Shown here: positions 57,001-64,000 of the stretch, one piece after another
Layout: each line of letters opens with the position of its first letter
How positions within the stretch are numbered: the stretch's first letter is position 1
The notes under the pieces: model-generated
Databases searched by the model: none
What the model was told of the DNA's origin: nothing
Seen by the model: the letters and a program-made list of their open reading frames with translations, nothing else
Program-made: the position numbers and the translations under genes
Assembly: GCA_028278225.1 (NCBI GenBank)
Contig: JANQEU010000095.1
Location: 124,001 to 188,000, forward strand
Direction of reading: 5' to 3'
Source: Cyclobacteriaceae bacterium
GTDB taxonomy: Bacteria > Bacteroidota > Bacteroidia > Cytophagales > Cyclobacteriaceae
Length of the DNA: 64,000 bases

Positions 57001-60000
57001 TATAAAATGCGCCGGCGTGAAGGTCCCCAGCGATCTTAAAAGTAAGTGTCCCTCCGGCTGGGTCCGGATCCACAACGGAAAATCTTCCGGCTATCTCCCC
57101 TTTTGCCAGATATGCATCAATGGAAGGCTGATCAAAATTGATCGCTGTAATGGGTTCGTTAATATCGTTTATTAACAGTTGACTGTAGGCAACTCCTCCA
57201 TAGTTTGAGGCGAAAATGTCAAGATCTCCATCCTTATCGAAATCGCCAAGGGCAATATCCTTGATCTCATCAGGTAATCCTATTTTAAGGCTTTTATTGA
57301 AATACCCACCGGCATTCAGTGCCATTTCAAACTGGGTTTGCATGGTACTCCCGTCGTATGACAGTAACAATGCATCGACATCACCGTCCGCGTCAATATC
57401 TCCGGTTACAACTTCATAATGGTCTCCCGAGTTAAGTTGATTTAGAGGGGTGAATGATCCACCCCCATCATTGATGATCACGGAAGGACGATAGCTTCTC
57501 GCCATGAGCCCATCCAGATCACCGTCCCCATCGATATCCGCGACGGCAATATCCGCACTATTGCCACTGGATATAAAAGTATCCCCTGAAAAATTCCCTA
57601 CTGCTGAATTCCCCCACAACACATAGGGTTGGTATTTAGCATAAAACAGATCCAGATCTCCATCCTGGTCCAAATCACCTAAATCAATAGACTCCAGGGA
57701 GTTGTATTCCGTAAGACCGTCGTTGACGTACTGCGTAAACACTCCACTTCCATTGTTATGGAAAACATAAGCCTCGCTCCCGGTAATTGCCACCATGTCC
57801 ACATCACCATCAAAATCCAGGTCTCCCAGCGACATGTCATTAAAATCCTTGTTGTACAAATCCGGTACGGGTGTGGAGTTGTCAAATCCTGCCCGTGGTG
57901 TCCCAACGCTGTATTGATTAATGAATACCGGGTTTTGAAAGATCGGGCCGGTTACGATCATGTCAATATCCCCGTCATTATCCACATCTCCTATCTCGAT
58001 ATCTGTTGGGTTATTCGTTGGCGCAAAAACATAACTCGCTGAATCAGGAAAATCTCCCGTACCGTCCCCATACCATATAATAACCCTGAGGGTATCCATT
58101 TGAGCAATATCCAGATTTGTATCATTGTCAAAATCCGCTACCCTTGCGGTTTTTGAAGGGAATCCAAAATCAAATGATGAAGCATTGAATTCCGGCAGGT
58201 GAGCATTGGAAGGCGTGTTAGAAACACTGATATTAAATGTTTTGTCGAAAGCGCTGTTAAACTCGTCAATAGCCTGGATATTGATCTCCAGATTAGTCGT
58301 ACCGAATGCGGATGCTTCTTTATTGAGGTACAAAGAGGTGCCATTAACGACAAATGCTCCGTTATGGGTATCCCCGCTGCCGCTACTAATAAGGGAAAGT
58401 GTAATATTGTCTCCGTCACTTTCGGTAACATTTATATCCGCAACCTTATATCCAACAGGATCATGATAATCCACGGATTCGTTAGAGAGCGTAATGTCCG
58501 AAACGGGAATGTTCGGTTCCCCTAATAAAATCTGGTTAGCAGCCCCATTGTTCACGAAGAAATAATCAAGATCATTGTCACCATCAAAATCAGCTAAAAT
58601 TATGTCTTCGGTTACTCCGGATGTCCCCAATGCATTGACCCAGGTATTGGCTGTATTGAAAGAGGGTATAACAGAGAAGTAGTTACTTCCATCCGCCAGT
58701 AGCAGGTCAATTTCTCCATCTCCATCGACATCACCGGTGGAAATTCCGTAATTTGTGCCTGTCGTAAACTGGGATTCTTGCGTAACGGGCACGAAAGTGC
58801 CGGCATTATTTATGAATAATCCGCCGTAGGATGAATTTGATGTCGCCACAAACGCATCCAGGTCTCCATCGTTATCATAATCCACAAAAGCGACATCCTC
58901 TGACCCAATACCGGTTCCACTCATGAGATTTTGACTGGTATTCCAGCCGGATCCTGAGCTGTAATAAAAAACGTTGGCGCTGTTAGGGGAACCCTGCAAC
59001 AGATCGAGGTCGCCATCACCATCCACATCTCCCAGGTCAAACGGGCCATAACTGGATACCGCAGATGTACCATATGTATCAAACGCACCTGATCCGTCGT
59101 TTAATTTTATGCCGATACTGCTTCCGTCATCATAAATGAAATCCACATCCCCGTCATCATCTACATCTGCCAGCTCAACCTGTTGAATTGTGGAATAAAT
59201 AGATAGATCTACATCACTTCTGCTCCAGGAGCCGGGGCCATTATTTGTAAAAGCAAAATGACGTGTCTGCCCGCCTGGTCCATCGGTGCCTCCGGTAATA
59301 AGGTCCATATCTCCGTCTCCATCGATATCACCTATGGCAATATCCTCCCCCATTTGATCATATACATTGGCATATGAAATTGTATATGTGGATGAAAAAC
59401 CTCCGGATCCATTACCATAAAAAATGTCAATATTGCCATTGCGGATTACGGCTACATCCAGATCTGAATTGTCATCGATCAATCCCACCACAGCTGCTTT
59501 ATGCGCATCGCTTCCTCCAACTGTGGCAGGTGGGCCAGTATATCTTCCTCCCTGGTTTATTGTATTGGAAACTGCTATGGAAATCTGAAAAGGCGATCCG
59601 GTCATTCCCTGAACGTATATGGAAAGCGTTGACTTGCCTTTGGACCAGATGTCTCCGTTGACTACCAGTTGATCATTGTTTATAATAGTAAACAATCCAT
59701 TATCATCATCCTGGGCATCGCCGCTGGATACAAGACTATACGGTGCTGTCTCTCCGGCATCCCCGGAAATTGTTCCCACAACCGTACCCCTGGGTGCGTA
59801 AGGATCCACCGAAGACGGGGTAACAGAAATAGCCAGTATTCTTTCTTCAATGGTCTCAATGACATTGCTAAATTCAAAATCCTCTGCCTGTATCCCTTTC
59901 GTCGCAAACAGGACCAGGGCGGACACCGCCGGTATACCTACAGTTTTCCAATTCAATTTGGGTTCGAGCCTGTGAATTTTGCGTTCCTGCTTTCTGAGGC

Positions 60001-60133
60001 GCTTGAATAGCATCTTGCGTTTCCATGCAGGAAGTCTCCAGAAAGTGCCGTTGGTTATGCTTTTGTGAAGTCGTCTGTAAAATTTGCCGTACTTCAGGCA
60101 GGCGTCTGAGAATGAGTAAAGCGGTTTCTTCAT
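51026..60133 (-). CDS. giant T9SS-secreted multidomain surface protein (3035 residues)
   Basis: One open frame of 3035 residues. An unusual N-terminal region of about 60 basic, Arg/Lys-rich residues precedes the hydrophobic signal segment (about 63-82). In order: cadherin-like domain (100-190), FG-GAP block with seven DxDxDGDxD repeats (205-540), cadherin-like (545-645), second seven-repeat block (645-990), cadherin-like (993-1095), third seven-repeat block (1095-1435), a CSPG/cadherin-like domain (1437-1544), five 51-residue NHL/YVTN-like propeller repeats (1545-1805), four tandem Ig-like repeats of about 90 residues (1925-2287), two leucine-rich segments each followed by an Ig domain (2287-2705), and a type A T9SS sorting domain (from LNVYPVPADDQISI, 2950-3035). 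It should be exported by T9SS and may bind calcium and sugars or proteins as an adhesin. No enzyme domain is visible. Confidence 0.9.
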   Translation of the reverse strand: MKKPLYSFSDACLKYGKFYRRLHKSITNGTFWRLPAWKRKMLFKRLRKQERKIHRLEPKLNWKTVGIPAVSALVLFATKGIQAEDFEFSNVIETIEERILAISVTPSSVDPYAPRGTVVGTISGDAGETAPYSLVSSGDAQDDDNGLFTIINNDQLVVNGDIWSKGKSTLSIYVQGMTGSPFQISIAVSNTINQGGRYTGPPATVGGSDAHKAAVVGLIDDNSDLDVAVIRNGNIDIFYGNGSGGFSSTYTISYANVYDQMGEDIAIGDIDGDGDMDLITGGTDGPGGQTRHFAFTNNGPGSWSRSDVDLSIYSTIQQVELADVDDDGDVDFIYDDGSSIGIKLNDGSGAFDTYGTSAVSSYGPFDLGDVDGDGDLDLLQGSPNSANVFYYSSGSGWNTSQNLMSGTGIGSEDVAFVDYDNDGDLDAFVATSNSSYGGLFINNAGTFVPVTQESQFTTGTNYGISTGDVDGDGEIDLLLADGSNYFSVIPSFNTANTWVNALGTSGVTEDIILADFDGDNDLDYFFVNNGAANQILLGEPNIPVSDITLSNESVDYHDPVGYKVADINVTESDGDNITLSLISSGSGDTHNGAFVVNGTSLYLNKEASAFGTTNLEINIQAIDEFNSAFDKTFNISVSNTPSNAHLPEFNASSFDFGFPSKTARVADFDNDTNLDIAQMDTLRVIIWYGDGTGDFPDSASYVFAPTNNPTDIEIGDVDNDGDIDMIVTGPIFQNPVFINQYSVGTPRAGFDNSTPVPDLYNKDFNDMSLGDLDFDGDVDMVAITGSEAYVFHNNGSGVFTQYVNDGLTEYNSLESIDLGDLDQDGDLDLFYAKYQPYVLWGNSAVGNFSGDTFISSGNSADIAVADIDGDGDLDGLMARSYRPSVIINDGGGSFTPLNQLNSGDHYEVVTGDIDADGDVDALLLSYDGSTMQTQFEMALNAGGYFNKSLKIGLPDEIKDIALGDFDKDGDLDIFASNYGGVAYSQLLINDINEPITAINFDQPSIDAYLAKGEIAGRFSVVDPDPAGGTLTFKIAGDLHAGAFYISDDSLIVNDDLYKLRDTNGDPNIVIQITAEDGKGDVFTDDITIPMTIPSGGGFFTDPSITVGSALNSATAAVGYIDNDANLDVAVINPGNFTIYYGNGDGTFPTNTPVTATGVGNDIELADIDKDGDLDVITAGGFSTGEYPVWRNDGGGTWTEMTAPALASFQEIEMGDVDDDGDLDLIASTGADIQIWQNDGSGLFNSSHGADGVGQGGSIDLGDVDGDGDLDLLLGTFNGGYVYYGTPEDGNFSNSSNNFINGDGIDTRDAELLDIDGDGDLDAFLATASATPYGGMFLNDGGFGQVPDGFTGQVYNVVPGDIDGDGVIDALMDHGSYYAANEHVFLPSFTTGMPWGSSVLGTTGVTNDIVLGDFDNDNDLDFFIVNNGANEVFLGNSMPVESVNAGLTLFEGNTELIDNTLLQFTDADNSSTEIAFTVTASPVNGQLENTGNPGVAITAFTQDDIDNSLIVYVHDGSATTADSFDFDVTDGINTAVSGTFSITVDPKPVLSFGLPPDITAATYSGTSLSVSGEVPTPSGMSFNNDGTKLYVVGFGATEVHEYFLSTPYDISTASPSDSFTISVQESGPTGVAFNSDGTKMFIVGTSDNVHEYTLGIGFDLTSAVYEQSFDLSGQESNPRDVAFSSDGSKMFVLGFDTQDAVYEYALGTPYDVGTATFTISFDFSAEETSALGLTFSLDGSRMYIVGINNDNVNEYNLSTPFDVSTASFTASFSVTSEETSPSTLVFSKDGKKMFIAGFDFTSVFAYDISAGTAFAEAPVNDGTVDGAIILTLSGDTFTNPGGVLTTPAEFTVDNLPAGFSPVVNVSDDGSFAILSLTGNATAHGDTDDLNDLQFTFTDAAFTGTEAINVVNAIGASSNLGIDFLENDAPVATVDALSTNDPTPPLTGTIDDITAALNVNIDGSDYAATVNADNTWDIADDVINSLADGSYDVTLTATDTIANVSVGTTTDAVFIDATAPVVSTDVVSTNDNTPALSGTIDDTGASITANINDSTYTATNNADGTWGLADNVIVALPDGFYSVALAATDSLGNVEQDTTANAVFIDATAPVVSTDEISTNDNTPPLSGTIDDTDAAITVDIDGNNYIATNNADGTWGLADDMIAALADGFYDVTATATDSLGNIEVNTATDAVFIDATAPVITVDPLTTPDTSPELTGTVDDETASITVNVDGADYSNVTISGTTWTLASGEIDPLSLGTYEVQATATDSLGNAGVDGTTNELTILVDPGRALDSAALVQIYEATGGPEWTDSGNWLTGTLETWNGITMTGDRVTSVDLSSNNLAGTFPAITSGLDAMVSFDVSDNELTEITDGSNFDALTTLDISLNKLPFTTLDFFYELSIDVTYDPQKEILEPERVLLQIGETHTVNREVPGGENYTWFANGSQITETASSFDVTVTGFEDEAVYHAEVTSSTVPGLTLTTSVVDVRVSSLERDEASLRLVYEAVVTNESGVSDWLNTSVNDWPEVTVTANRVTGVNLPNQSLAGVLPDDILDVAGLTNVNLSSNMLTLIPDVSSLESLTSFNVSNNNLDFASIEPNFNNAAVDFSNQALLGEAIAVNVSKGDNHTVSLETGGSSIEYQWKFRADSLGNEGSFIDVAGATDASYTISDIAYETMGDYKVEVTSSAAPEVTLESHIQEVLAVGNIEFFPAFEFSDGSQGFVDQGRSRLFKIKEGPFDTTETVDIDNERIFFEEVVLGNYLLNVRTEPTYSIIKDLGGGEADTVQFIPTYFTSEIDWVEADTLRLRDFLSDTLSMQRIPIPPDDGEGEIALTLESDFPDEESGRIESRRRVKKAGCSLRRRTTGGGGRPAEDEFVLIAYKETDDNGEVNFGLLPDGFYRLNIQYPGVPMDPNSFVEFEINADGGLGGYELAATVTTDGIIVEQVLGFTTDYFKDLNVYPVPADDQISITYKRLRAHDIRVRLANLNGQTLHQQLLPKGSDQNLKLDVSNIKGGIYLLYFQDEKQKNIAVYKIVVKH

Positions 60134-60145
60134 TTTGACAGCTGT

Positions 60146-61267
60146 CTAGTCTTTTGTTTTGGTTTCAGTTGTCTCTTTTGGCTGGGCAGGTTGACTATTA
60201 TCTTGGTCAGGGGTATACCAGAAAACCTGTTGTGGCGTAACGAGTGCTTTTTGGTGGATCCCTTTCTGTAAATTCATAATATTGGGTCTTAGTAACCCCT
60301 TCAATATTTTTAAATCATACAATTCCTCCACGCTGGCATTGTACTTGATAAAGCCAGCCTGTGCTCCTGTAGGAAGGTGTATGATAGTGATTCCGCACCA
60401 GACAGATTTTTTTGCCACTGGCGCTTTGTTAAATATAGAGCTTTTTTGTCTTATTTTCGATTGAGCAACAAAAAGATAATCGTCTATCAAATCCATTCCC
60501 CTCACAAATCCCTGTATCGAGGAGATCACATCGTAAGTACCCCTTTGAATGTCGACCCTGGCAAGTTCCCCGGTAGCCGAAAGCAGCATGTAGAGCTCTC
60601 CATTATAGATTTTCGGAGTATGGGGAACAGGCAGGCCTCCGACTATAACCTCATTGCTTTCCACATCCATTAGTATCCCTCCTTCCAGCATCTTCTCACG
60701 CCATCCTTTGGAAGAATCCGTCGCCCCAAGCGCCGTCACGTATTTAGGTTTATCATCGACCATGGCCACACCATTCAGATGACACCGGTCTTCCGGAGCC
60801 AGGGCAGTCACAAAGTTTGGTTTCCATTTTGGCCTGAAGCTGCAATTGTCATCTATAATTGTGAGGCAGGAAAAAAGCGTATTCACGGCCATCAACCGGT
60901 CACCAGCCCACTCCAGGTCGTGTATGTCCACCTCGCCGCTGAAGTACTGTGTCCGGGGTATGAACAGACCATCGTAAACATTGGGTTTGTCAGGATACCC
61001 CTGAGCAGCCTGTAGTGAATTGGAAGCAACGATAATTTCGTTCCTGGTGGCAATTGCAAGTTTGTGGTCTTTGATAGCCATACCCATTGGTTTATCGAAA
61101 GTCCGGGGTAGCTGGATCAATTCCTCCTCAGCCTTTGGACTTAATATCACCACTTTCCCGGTCTGATAGGTGGAAATCGCGATGGAGCATTTAAGCTGCA
61201 TCAATAACTCCGGGACATTGGGAGAAAAGGTATAGCTAAACGGTGGCGGTGGTTTCTGAGGTTCCAA
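60146..61267 (-). CDS. TIGR03032-family protein
   Basis: 373 residues from TTG 61267, no signal peptide, so cytoplasmic. The family is recognised by the start FSYTFSPNVPELLMQLKCSI, the middle VDIHDLEWAGDRLMAVNTLFSC and FVTALAPEDRCHLNGVAM, and the GWREKMLEGG segment; the repeated strand pattern suggests a propeller. Its biochemical role is unknown to me. The giant gene starts 12 nt after its stop, so the two are almost certainly co-transcribed, making this protein a candidate partner in the giant's production. Confidence 0.85.
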   Translation of the reverse strand: MEPQKPPPPFSYTFSPNVPELLMQLKCSIAISTYQTGKVVILSPKAEEELIQLPRTFDKPMGMAIKDHKLAIATRNEIIVASNSLQAAQGYPDKPNVYDGLFIPRTQYFSGEVDIHDLEWAGDRLMAVNTLFSCLTIIDDNCSFRPKWKPNFVTALAPEDRCHLNGVAMVDDKPKYVTALGATDSSKGWREKMLEGGILMDVESNEVIVGGLPVPHTPKIYNGELYMLLSATGELARVDIQRGTYDVISSIQGFVRGMDLIDDYLFVAQSKIRQKSSIFNKAPVAKKSVWCGITIIHLPTGAQAGFIKYNASVEELYDLKILKGLLRPNIMNLQKGIHQKALVTPQQVFWYTPDQDNSQPAQPKETTETKTKD

Positions 61268-61574
61268 TAAGATTTAGTTTATCATGGAAAGTTAAAATTA
61301 ATTATTTCAAAATTATAATGGTCATACTGACTACGGGAGATACCCGGAGAGACATTTATCAAATTTTTCACCGCAACATTATGAATAGATTTCTCCTTCC
61401 AGTCGAAATAACTAATGTACGCAAGTGACCGTGAGTGAAATGCCTTGTCCTCGTTTCCACGTTGATTCCGGAGATCCTCCATACGTACTTTCTCAGGAGA
61501 TGATAAACTCCATTGGACAGGACCAGTGTTTATGGAGATCCCTTCAAATCAAGAGTCTGATTCAACGGCAATGT
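61268..61574. other. intergenic region upstream of the TIGR03032-giant operon
   Basis: 307 bp with no convincing gene. The minus strand carries TAATTTTG at 61308-61315, a match to the TAnnTTTG -7 consensus about 41 nt upstream of the TTG start at 61267, but no good -33 element is visible. It also carries the 3' end of the XRE gene. Confidence 0.5.
61308..61315 (-). promoter_or_regulatory. candidate -7 box for the TIGR03032-giant operon
   Basis: TAATTTTG on the minus strand fits the Bacteroidota -7 consensus TAnnTTTG. Distance to the start allows a 30-40 nt leader. No TTTG-like -33 box at the usual spacing. Confidence 0.3.
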
Positions 61575-61781
61575 TCAGTCCAACATGTCTTCCTCAAACA
61601 GGAATACATCCTCTATGGCCATTTCAAATGTTTTCGAGATATTGTGTGCCAGTTTTAATGAAGGATTGTATTTCCCTTTTTCGAGGAAAACAATCGTTTC
61701 TCGCCGAACGCCCACTTTTTTAGCTAACTCATCCTGCGTAAGGTTAAACCTGGCCCTCAGCTCCTTAATGCGATTATACAT
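61575..61781 (-). CDS. XRE-family HTH transcriptional regulator
   Basis: 68 residues, nearly all one Cro/CI-type helix-turn-helix: [20 protein letters not shown], then [20 protein letters not shown]. This is the compact YozG/YgzD-like class often encoded next to a small multi-helix membrane protein, as here, with which it overlaps by 8 nt. It probably represses its own operon; a 15-bp-arm dyad in the operon promoter is the likely binding site. Confidence 0.93.
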   Translation of the reverse strand: MYNRIKELRARFNLTQDELAKKVGVRRETIVFLEKGKYNPSLKLAHNISKTFEMAIEDVFLFEEDMLD

Positions 61782-62172
61782 CCTTAACTCCCCTTAAGCC
61801 ATAATAGCCCCAATATGCAATGAAGATGATGACCATCACAATTATACCTCCTCCAATGACGGTGTGGGTTTCTAATCCCAGATTGTCATTGAGATAGCTG
61901 ATCACCAGCCATGCGTAGAGTGAGGTGTAAAAAGCCATGGATGACGCTTTTCGCAGAATAGATTTGGATAATTCATCTTCAGCAGGTTCACCCTTCATAT
62001 GGCTTTTTATCCTGGACCAAATAACGATAACCGCGAAAACCAATATGATGAGAACAATGGGATATAAAACCAAATCACCCAGGTCCGGGCTGGTCTGCGC
62101 ACTCATCAACCACACGCCAAATGAAATCAATACTGCGACTAAAACGATAATCAGGATAATCGACTTTTTCAT
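61774..62172 (-). CDS. small multi-helix membrane protein, DUF2178-like
   Basis: 132 residues from ATG 62172. The longer frame to 62238 runs through the operator-promoter region, so I reject it. Four hydrophobic helices (about 5-25, 35-58, 80-100, 105-125). The pairing of a membrane protein like this with a downstream compact XRE regulator is well known in bacteria; the regulator often controls it, and the membrane protein's function is unknown. Read from the dyad-flanked promoter at 62182-62218. Confidence 0.75.
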   Translation of the reverse strand: MKKSIILIIVLVAVLISFGVWLMSAQTSPDLGDLVLYPIVLIILVFAVIVIWSRIKSHMKGEPAEDELSKSILRKASSMAFYTSLYAWLVISYLNDNLGLETHTVIGGGIIVMVIIFIAYWGYYGLRGVKDV

Positions 62173-62181
62173 ATTTCGCTT

Positions 62182-62218
62182 GTTATATATTTCTAATATA
62201 AAGTTAGATATATATAAC
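62182..62218. promoter_or_regulatory. 37-bp operator-like dyad over the XRE operon promoter
   Basis: Left arm GTTATATATTTCTAA (62182-62196) and right arm TTAGATATATATAAC (62204-62218) are inverted repeats matching at 14 of 15 positions, separated by TATAAAG. The minus-strand TAACTTTA (62199-62206), a near-consensus -7 box, lies inside it, 27 nt upstream of the membrane-protein start. This is where a dimeric XRE repressor would act. Confidence 0.6.
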
Positions 62219-62326
62219 GTCTGAATTGCCTTTTTCATTGAAAATTTTTTTTATGTTTTGAGCAACCACGGACGGTTGTCCCCGGAAGCCGGCTTGATTG
62301 CCCCGGCCGAAACTGAATTCCCCTCC

Positions 62327-63073
62327 CTATATTACAATTTCCCTTCTTTCAAATGCTTCATCGAATATCTCGCGCTGCTTTTCGTCATCATATAAATAGT
62401 GACGTCCCCATTTATGCTTTAAATTGACTTCACTCAATCTAACTGCCCGCTCTTTATGCTTTTGGAGGATATGATCAAGTCCTAAATACCGAAAATGCAG
62501 CAACTTAAATTCATGGCCGTGCTTCAGGATCTTGACATTCCCCTCTGGCAGGGCCCAATGCGCCCCGGGGTTATAGTTTATGTCGGTAATTTGATTTGGG
62601 TCGAAAAGCATCATCTTATCCCATTCCGGGTTTCTGGCACCTTCCTTAATTTCATGGTAGATCTGACCTTGCTTCTCAGGCGGTCTGTCACTGATCATAT
62701 CATATCCCCGGCATCGTATGACAGAGTAGCTTTCCTTTTTTGCCTGCAATAATGCTTTTGCAATGTTTGGATGATACAAAAACTCATCAAAATCACAGAT
62801 GATCACAAAATCCGCATGACCTTTACTTTTTTTCCAGACGGTATTGGCAATTGCCAGTTTTAGATCATCGCGAAATTCATTATTTGAATCATACTTTTTT
62901 ATGAAGACATTTGGATTTGCGCCGAGTATCTCAGCTGACCGGTCAGTTGAGTGGTTGTCAAAAACTATTATTTTGGAAGCTATCGGCAAGTAGTGCCTTA
63001 AGAAATATGGCGCAAGGAATTCTTCATTGTAGCAAAAAGTATATAAATGAATATTCAGGTTACTCATGGGCAT
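62327..63073 (-). CDS. family 2-like glycosyltransferase (Glyco_tranf_2_4 type)
   Basis: 248 residues, ATG 63073 (a second ATG two codons on is equally possible). N-terminal LNIHLYTFCYNEEFLAPYFL, then FDNHSTDRSAEIL and VIICDFDEFLYHPN: the last contains the DxDEF metal/catalytic motif of the Glyco_tranf_2_4 group, cytosolic or membrane-associated glycosyltransferases of cell-surface polysaccharide and glycoprotein loci. YNPGAHWALPEGNVKIL and HFRYLGLDHIL follow the same family. Donor and acceptor unknown. Divergent from the partial gene at 63093 with 19 nt between starts. Confidence 0.88.
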   Translation of the reverse strand: MPMSNLNIHLYTFCYNEEFLAPYFLRHYLPIASKIIVFDNHSTDRSAEILGANPNVFIKKYDSNNEFRDDLKLAIANTVWKKSKGHADFVIICDFDEFLYHPNIAKALLQAKKESYSVIRCRGYDMISDRPPEKQGQIYHEIKEGARNPEWDKMMLFDPNQITDINYNPGAHWALPEGNVKILKHGHEFKLLHFRYLGLDHILQKHKERAVRLSEVNLKHKWGRHYLYDDEKQREIFDEAFERREIVI

Positions 63074-63092
63074 TGATCCCTGGCAAAATTAG

Positions 63093-64000
63093 ATGAACTA
63101 CGGGATAAACAAATCGGAATGTACTCGTGAATTGAGGGTGGCCGTCGAGAAGGCTGAAAACCCTGACAAGGCAATTCCTCTGGTAAAATTTCTTTCCGGG
63201 TGGTCCACGATGTATGACCTGGAGCGCTGGAATTCTACTGCGGGTAAAGATAAAATCTCATCATTCTACGATGAATTGGCTGATATCGTTCGGACAGTAT
63301 TTCTTCCAAAAGAGAACCATATCAATAAGGATGTTTACCTCCGACTGCTGCCATTTCACGCTCCCCTTACATACATTTTTTACCTGAGCAAGTATGGCAA
63401 CAGTAATGATCTGCTGTTAGAGATCAGGAACAGATCGATAAACAGGGGACCCGGTCATTTTGCGTTTACACATGAGTCTGACCTGTACAAATACATGCTG
63501 CTGCTGAGCCCCTTTTCGGATCGCGGAATTGAAGACCTGGTGTTAATGGCCAAATCCCAACCTCAGGCTGTCGTGTTTGTTTATCTCCAATGCCTGGCTT
63601 CCCGCATTACCGCCAATCCAACCATAAAGCAAAACCGGCAAAAACTCATTGCAAATTTGGATTTGATCAGGGATACAAGGCTTTCCGGAAATTCTATCGC
63701 AGCCCTCCACTTGTTATGGGCTGTAAGTAGCTATGAACAACCGGAAAATAATCATATAATCAAGGACTTGCTGAACAGACTGCTTGGAAAAGCCATCCGT
63801 GAATCGGCCCCGAAAACGAAGACATTGGATCTTGACCGGTGGGATTCCGCCGGGAAACCCAGGATACTGATCCCTGCTGAAGTAATCAGGCATCAACATG
63901 TAATGTACAGATGCTACGGTACCGTACTCAGGGAACTTCGCAAAAAATTCTATGTGATCGTCCTGACGGCAGAAGAAGACCTTGGTGATTTTGAGTGGAA
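63093..64000 (+). CDS. partial protein, probable glycosyltransferase N-terminal part, cut by window edge
   Basis: ATG 63093 opens 302 codons to the right edge with no stop. Residues 1-250 are helical and have no family I can name. From about residue 258 the sequence GKPRILIPAEVIRHQHVMYR begins an alpha/beta segment (YVIVLTAEED) that looks like the start of a Rossmann domain in GT41/O-GlcNAc-transferase-like or other GT-B enzymes; TPR-like helices before such a domain fit that reading. The full domain lies outside the window, so this is a tentative call. Confidence 0.6.
   Translation, partial: MNYGINKSECTRELRVAVEKAENPDKAIPLVKFLSGWSTMYDLERWNSTAGKDKISSFYDELADIVRTVFLPKENHINKDVYLRLLPFHAPLTYIFYLSKYGNSNDLLLEIRNRSINRGPGHFAFTHESDLYKYMLLLSPFSDRGIEDLVLMAKSQPQAVVFVYLQCLASRITANPTIKQNRQKLIANLDLIRDTRLSGNSIAALHLLWAVSSYEQPENNHIIKDLLNRLLGKAIRESAPKTKTLDLDRWDSAGKPRILIPAEVIRHQHVMYRCYGTVLRELRKKFYVIVLTAEEDLGDFEW

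Noticed and set aside
61282-61482. 66-codon minus frame between XRE and TIGR03032 genes
   Set aside because: No family, no start context, composition like intergenic DNA.

Overview
The window is a stretch of chromosome from a member of the Bacteroidota, most likely a Cytophagales-type marine or soil gliding bacterium. The signs are: secreted proteins ending in type IX secretion (T9SS) C-terminal sorting domains, DUF5723- and DUF5916-type outer-membrane families, a LytS/LytTR two-component pair, few clear Shine-Dalgarno sequences, frequent TTG starts and several TAnnTTTG-like -7 boxes. The placement below phylum is inference. I saw no rRNA, tRNA, CRISPR array, transposase or phage gene.

Positions 1-39600 are mostly core genome in short, tightly packed operons: rbfA / FtsX-like permease / SNF2 helicase (truncated by the window edge); glyA-tatC-rpiB; pheA; a DUF5916 outer-membrane protein divergent from a LytS-LytTR pair followed by radA; a PLP deaminase-like enzyme / lipoprotein / DUF5723 operon divergent from an rluD-like gene; two secreted proteins (PD40 and FG-GAP/T9SS); recJ-lptB-GH3; two unknown genes and hemH; a glycosyltransferase; an M20 peptidase; glmM / cysteine desulfurase / amidase; an NqrM-like small protein divergent from mazG.

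Positions 39600-43200 look accessory. Unknown small membrane proteins and lipoproteins are separated by four copies of a 32-bp palindrome, each just downstream of a plus-strand stop codon. Two of the genes share an almost identical 40-bp upstream sequence that could be a promoter. A MacB-type ABC exporter operon (ATPase, two permeases, membrane fusion protein) follows at 43428-47709.

Positions 47792-64000 are dominated by cell-surface genes: a small TM protein, a run of three unknown lipoproteins, and a 3035-residue T9SS-secreted giant with three seven-repeat FG-GAP propellers, cadherin-like, Ig-like and leucine-rich segments. The giant is apparently co-transcribed with a TIGR03032-type protein. 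Next come an XRE regulator with a membrane partner, whose promoter carries a striking 15-bp-arm dyad, then a glycosyltransferase and, divergently, a truncated probable glycosyltransferase. Giant, TIGR03032 protein and glycosyltransferases together suggest a locus for producing and perhaps modifying a large surface protein; that is a hypothesis, not something the sequence proves.

At least three unrelated hairpin-repeat families sit in gene-end regions (21734/24685; 39627-43178; 50976).
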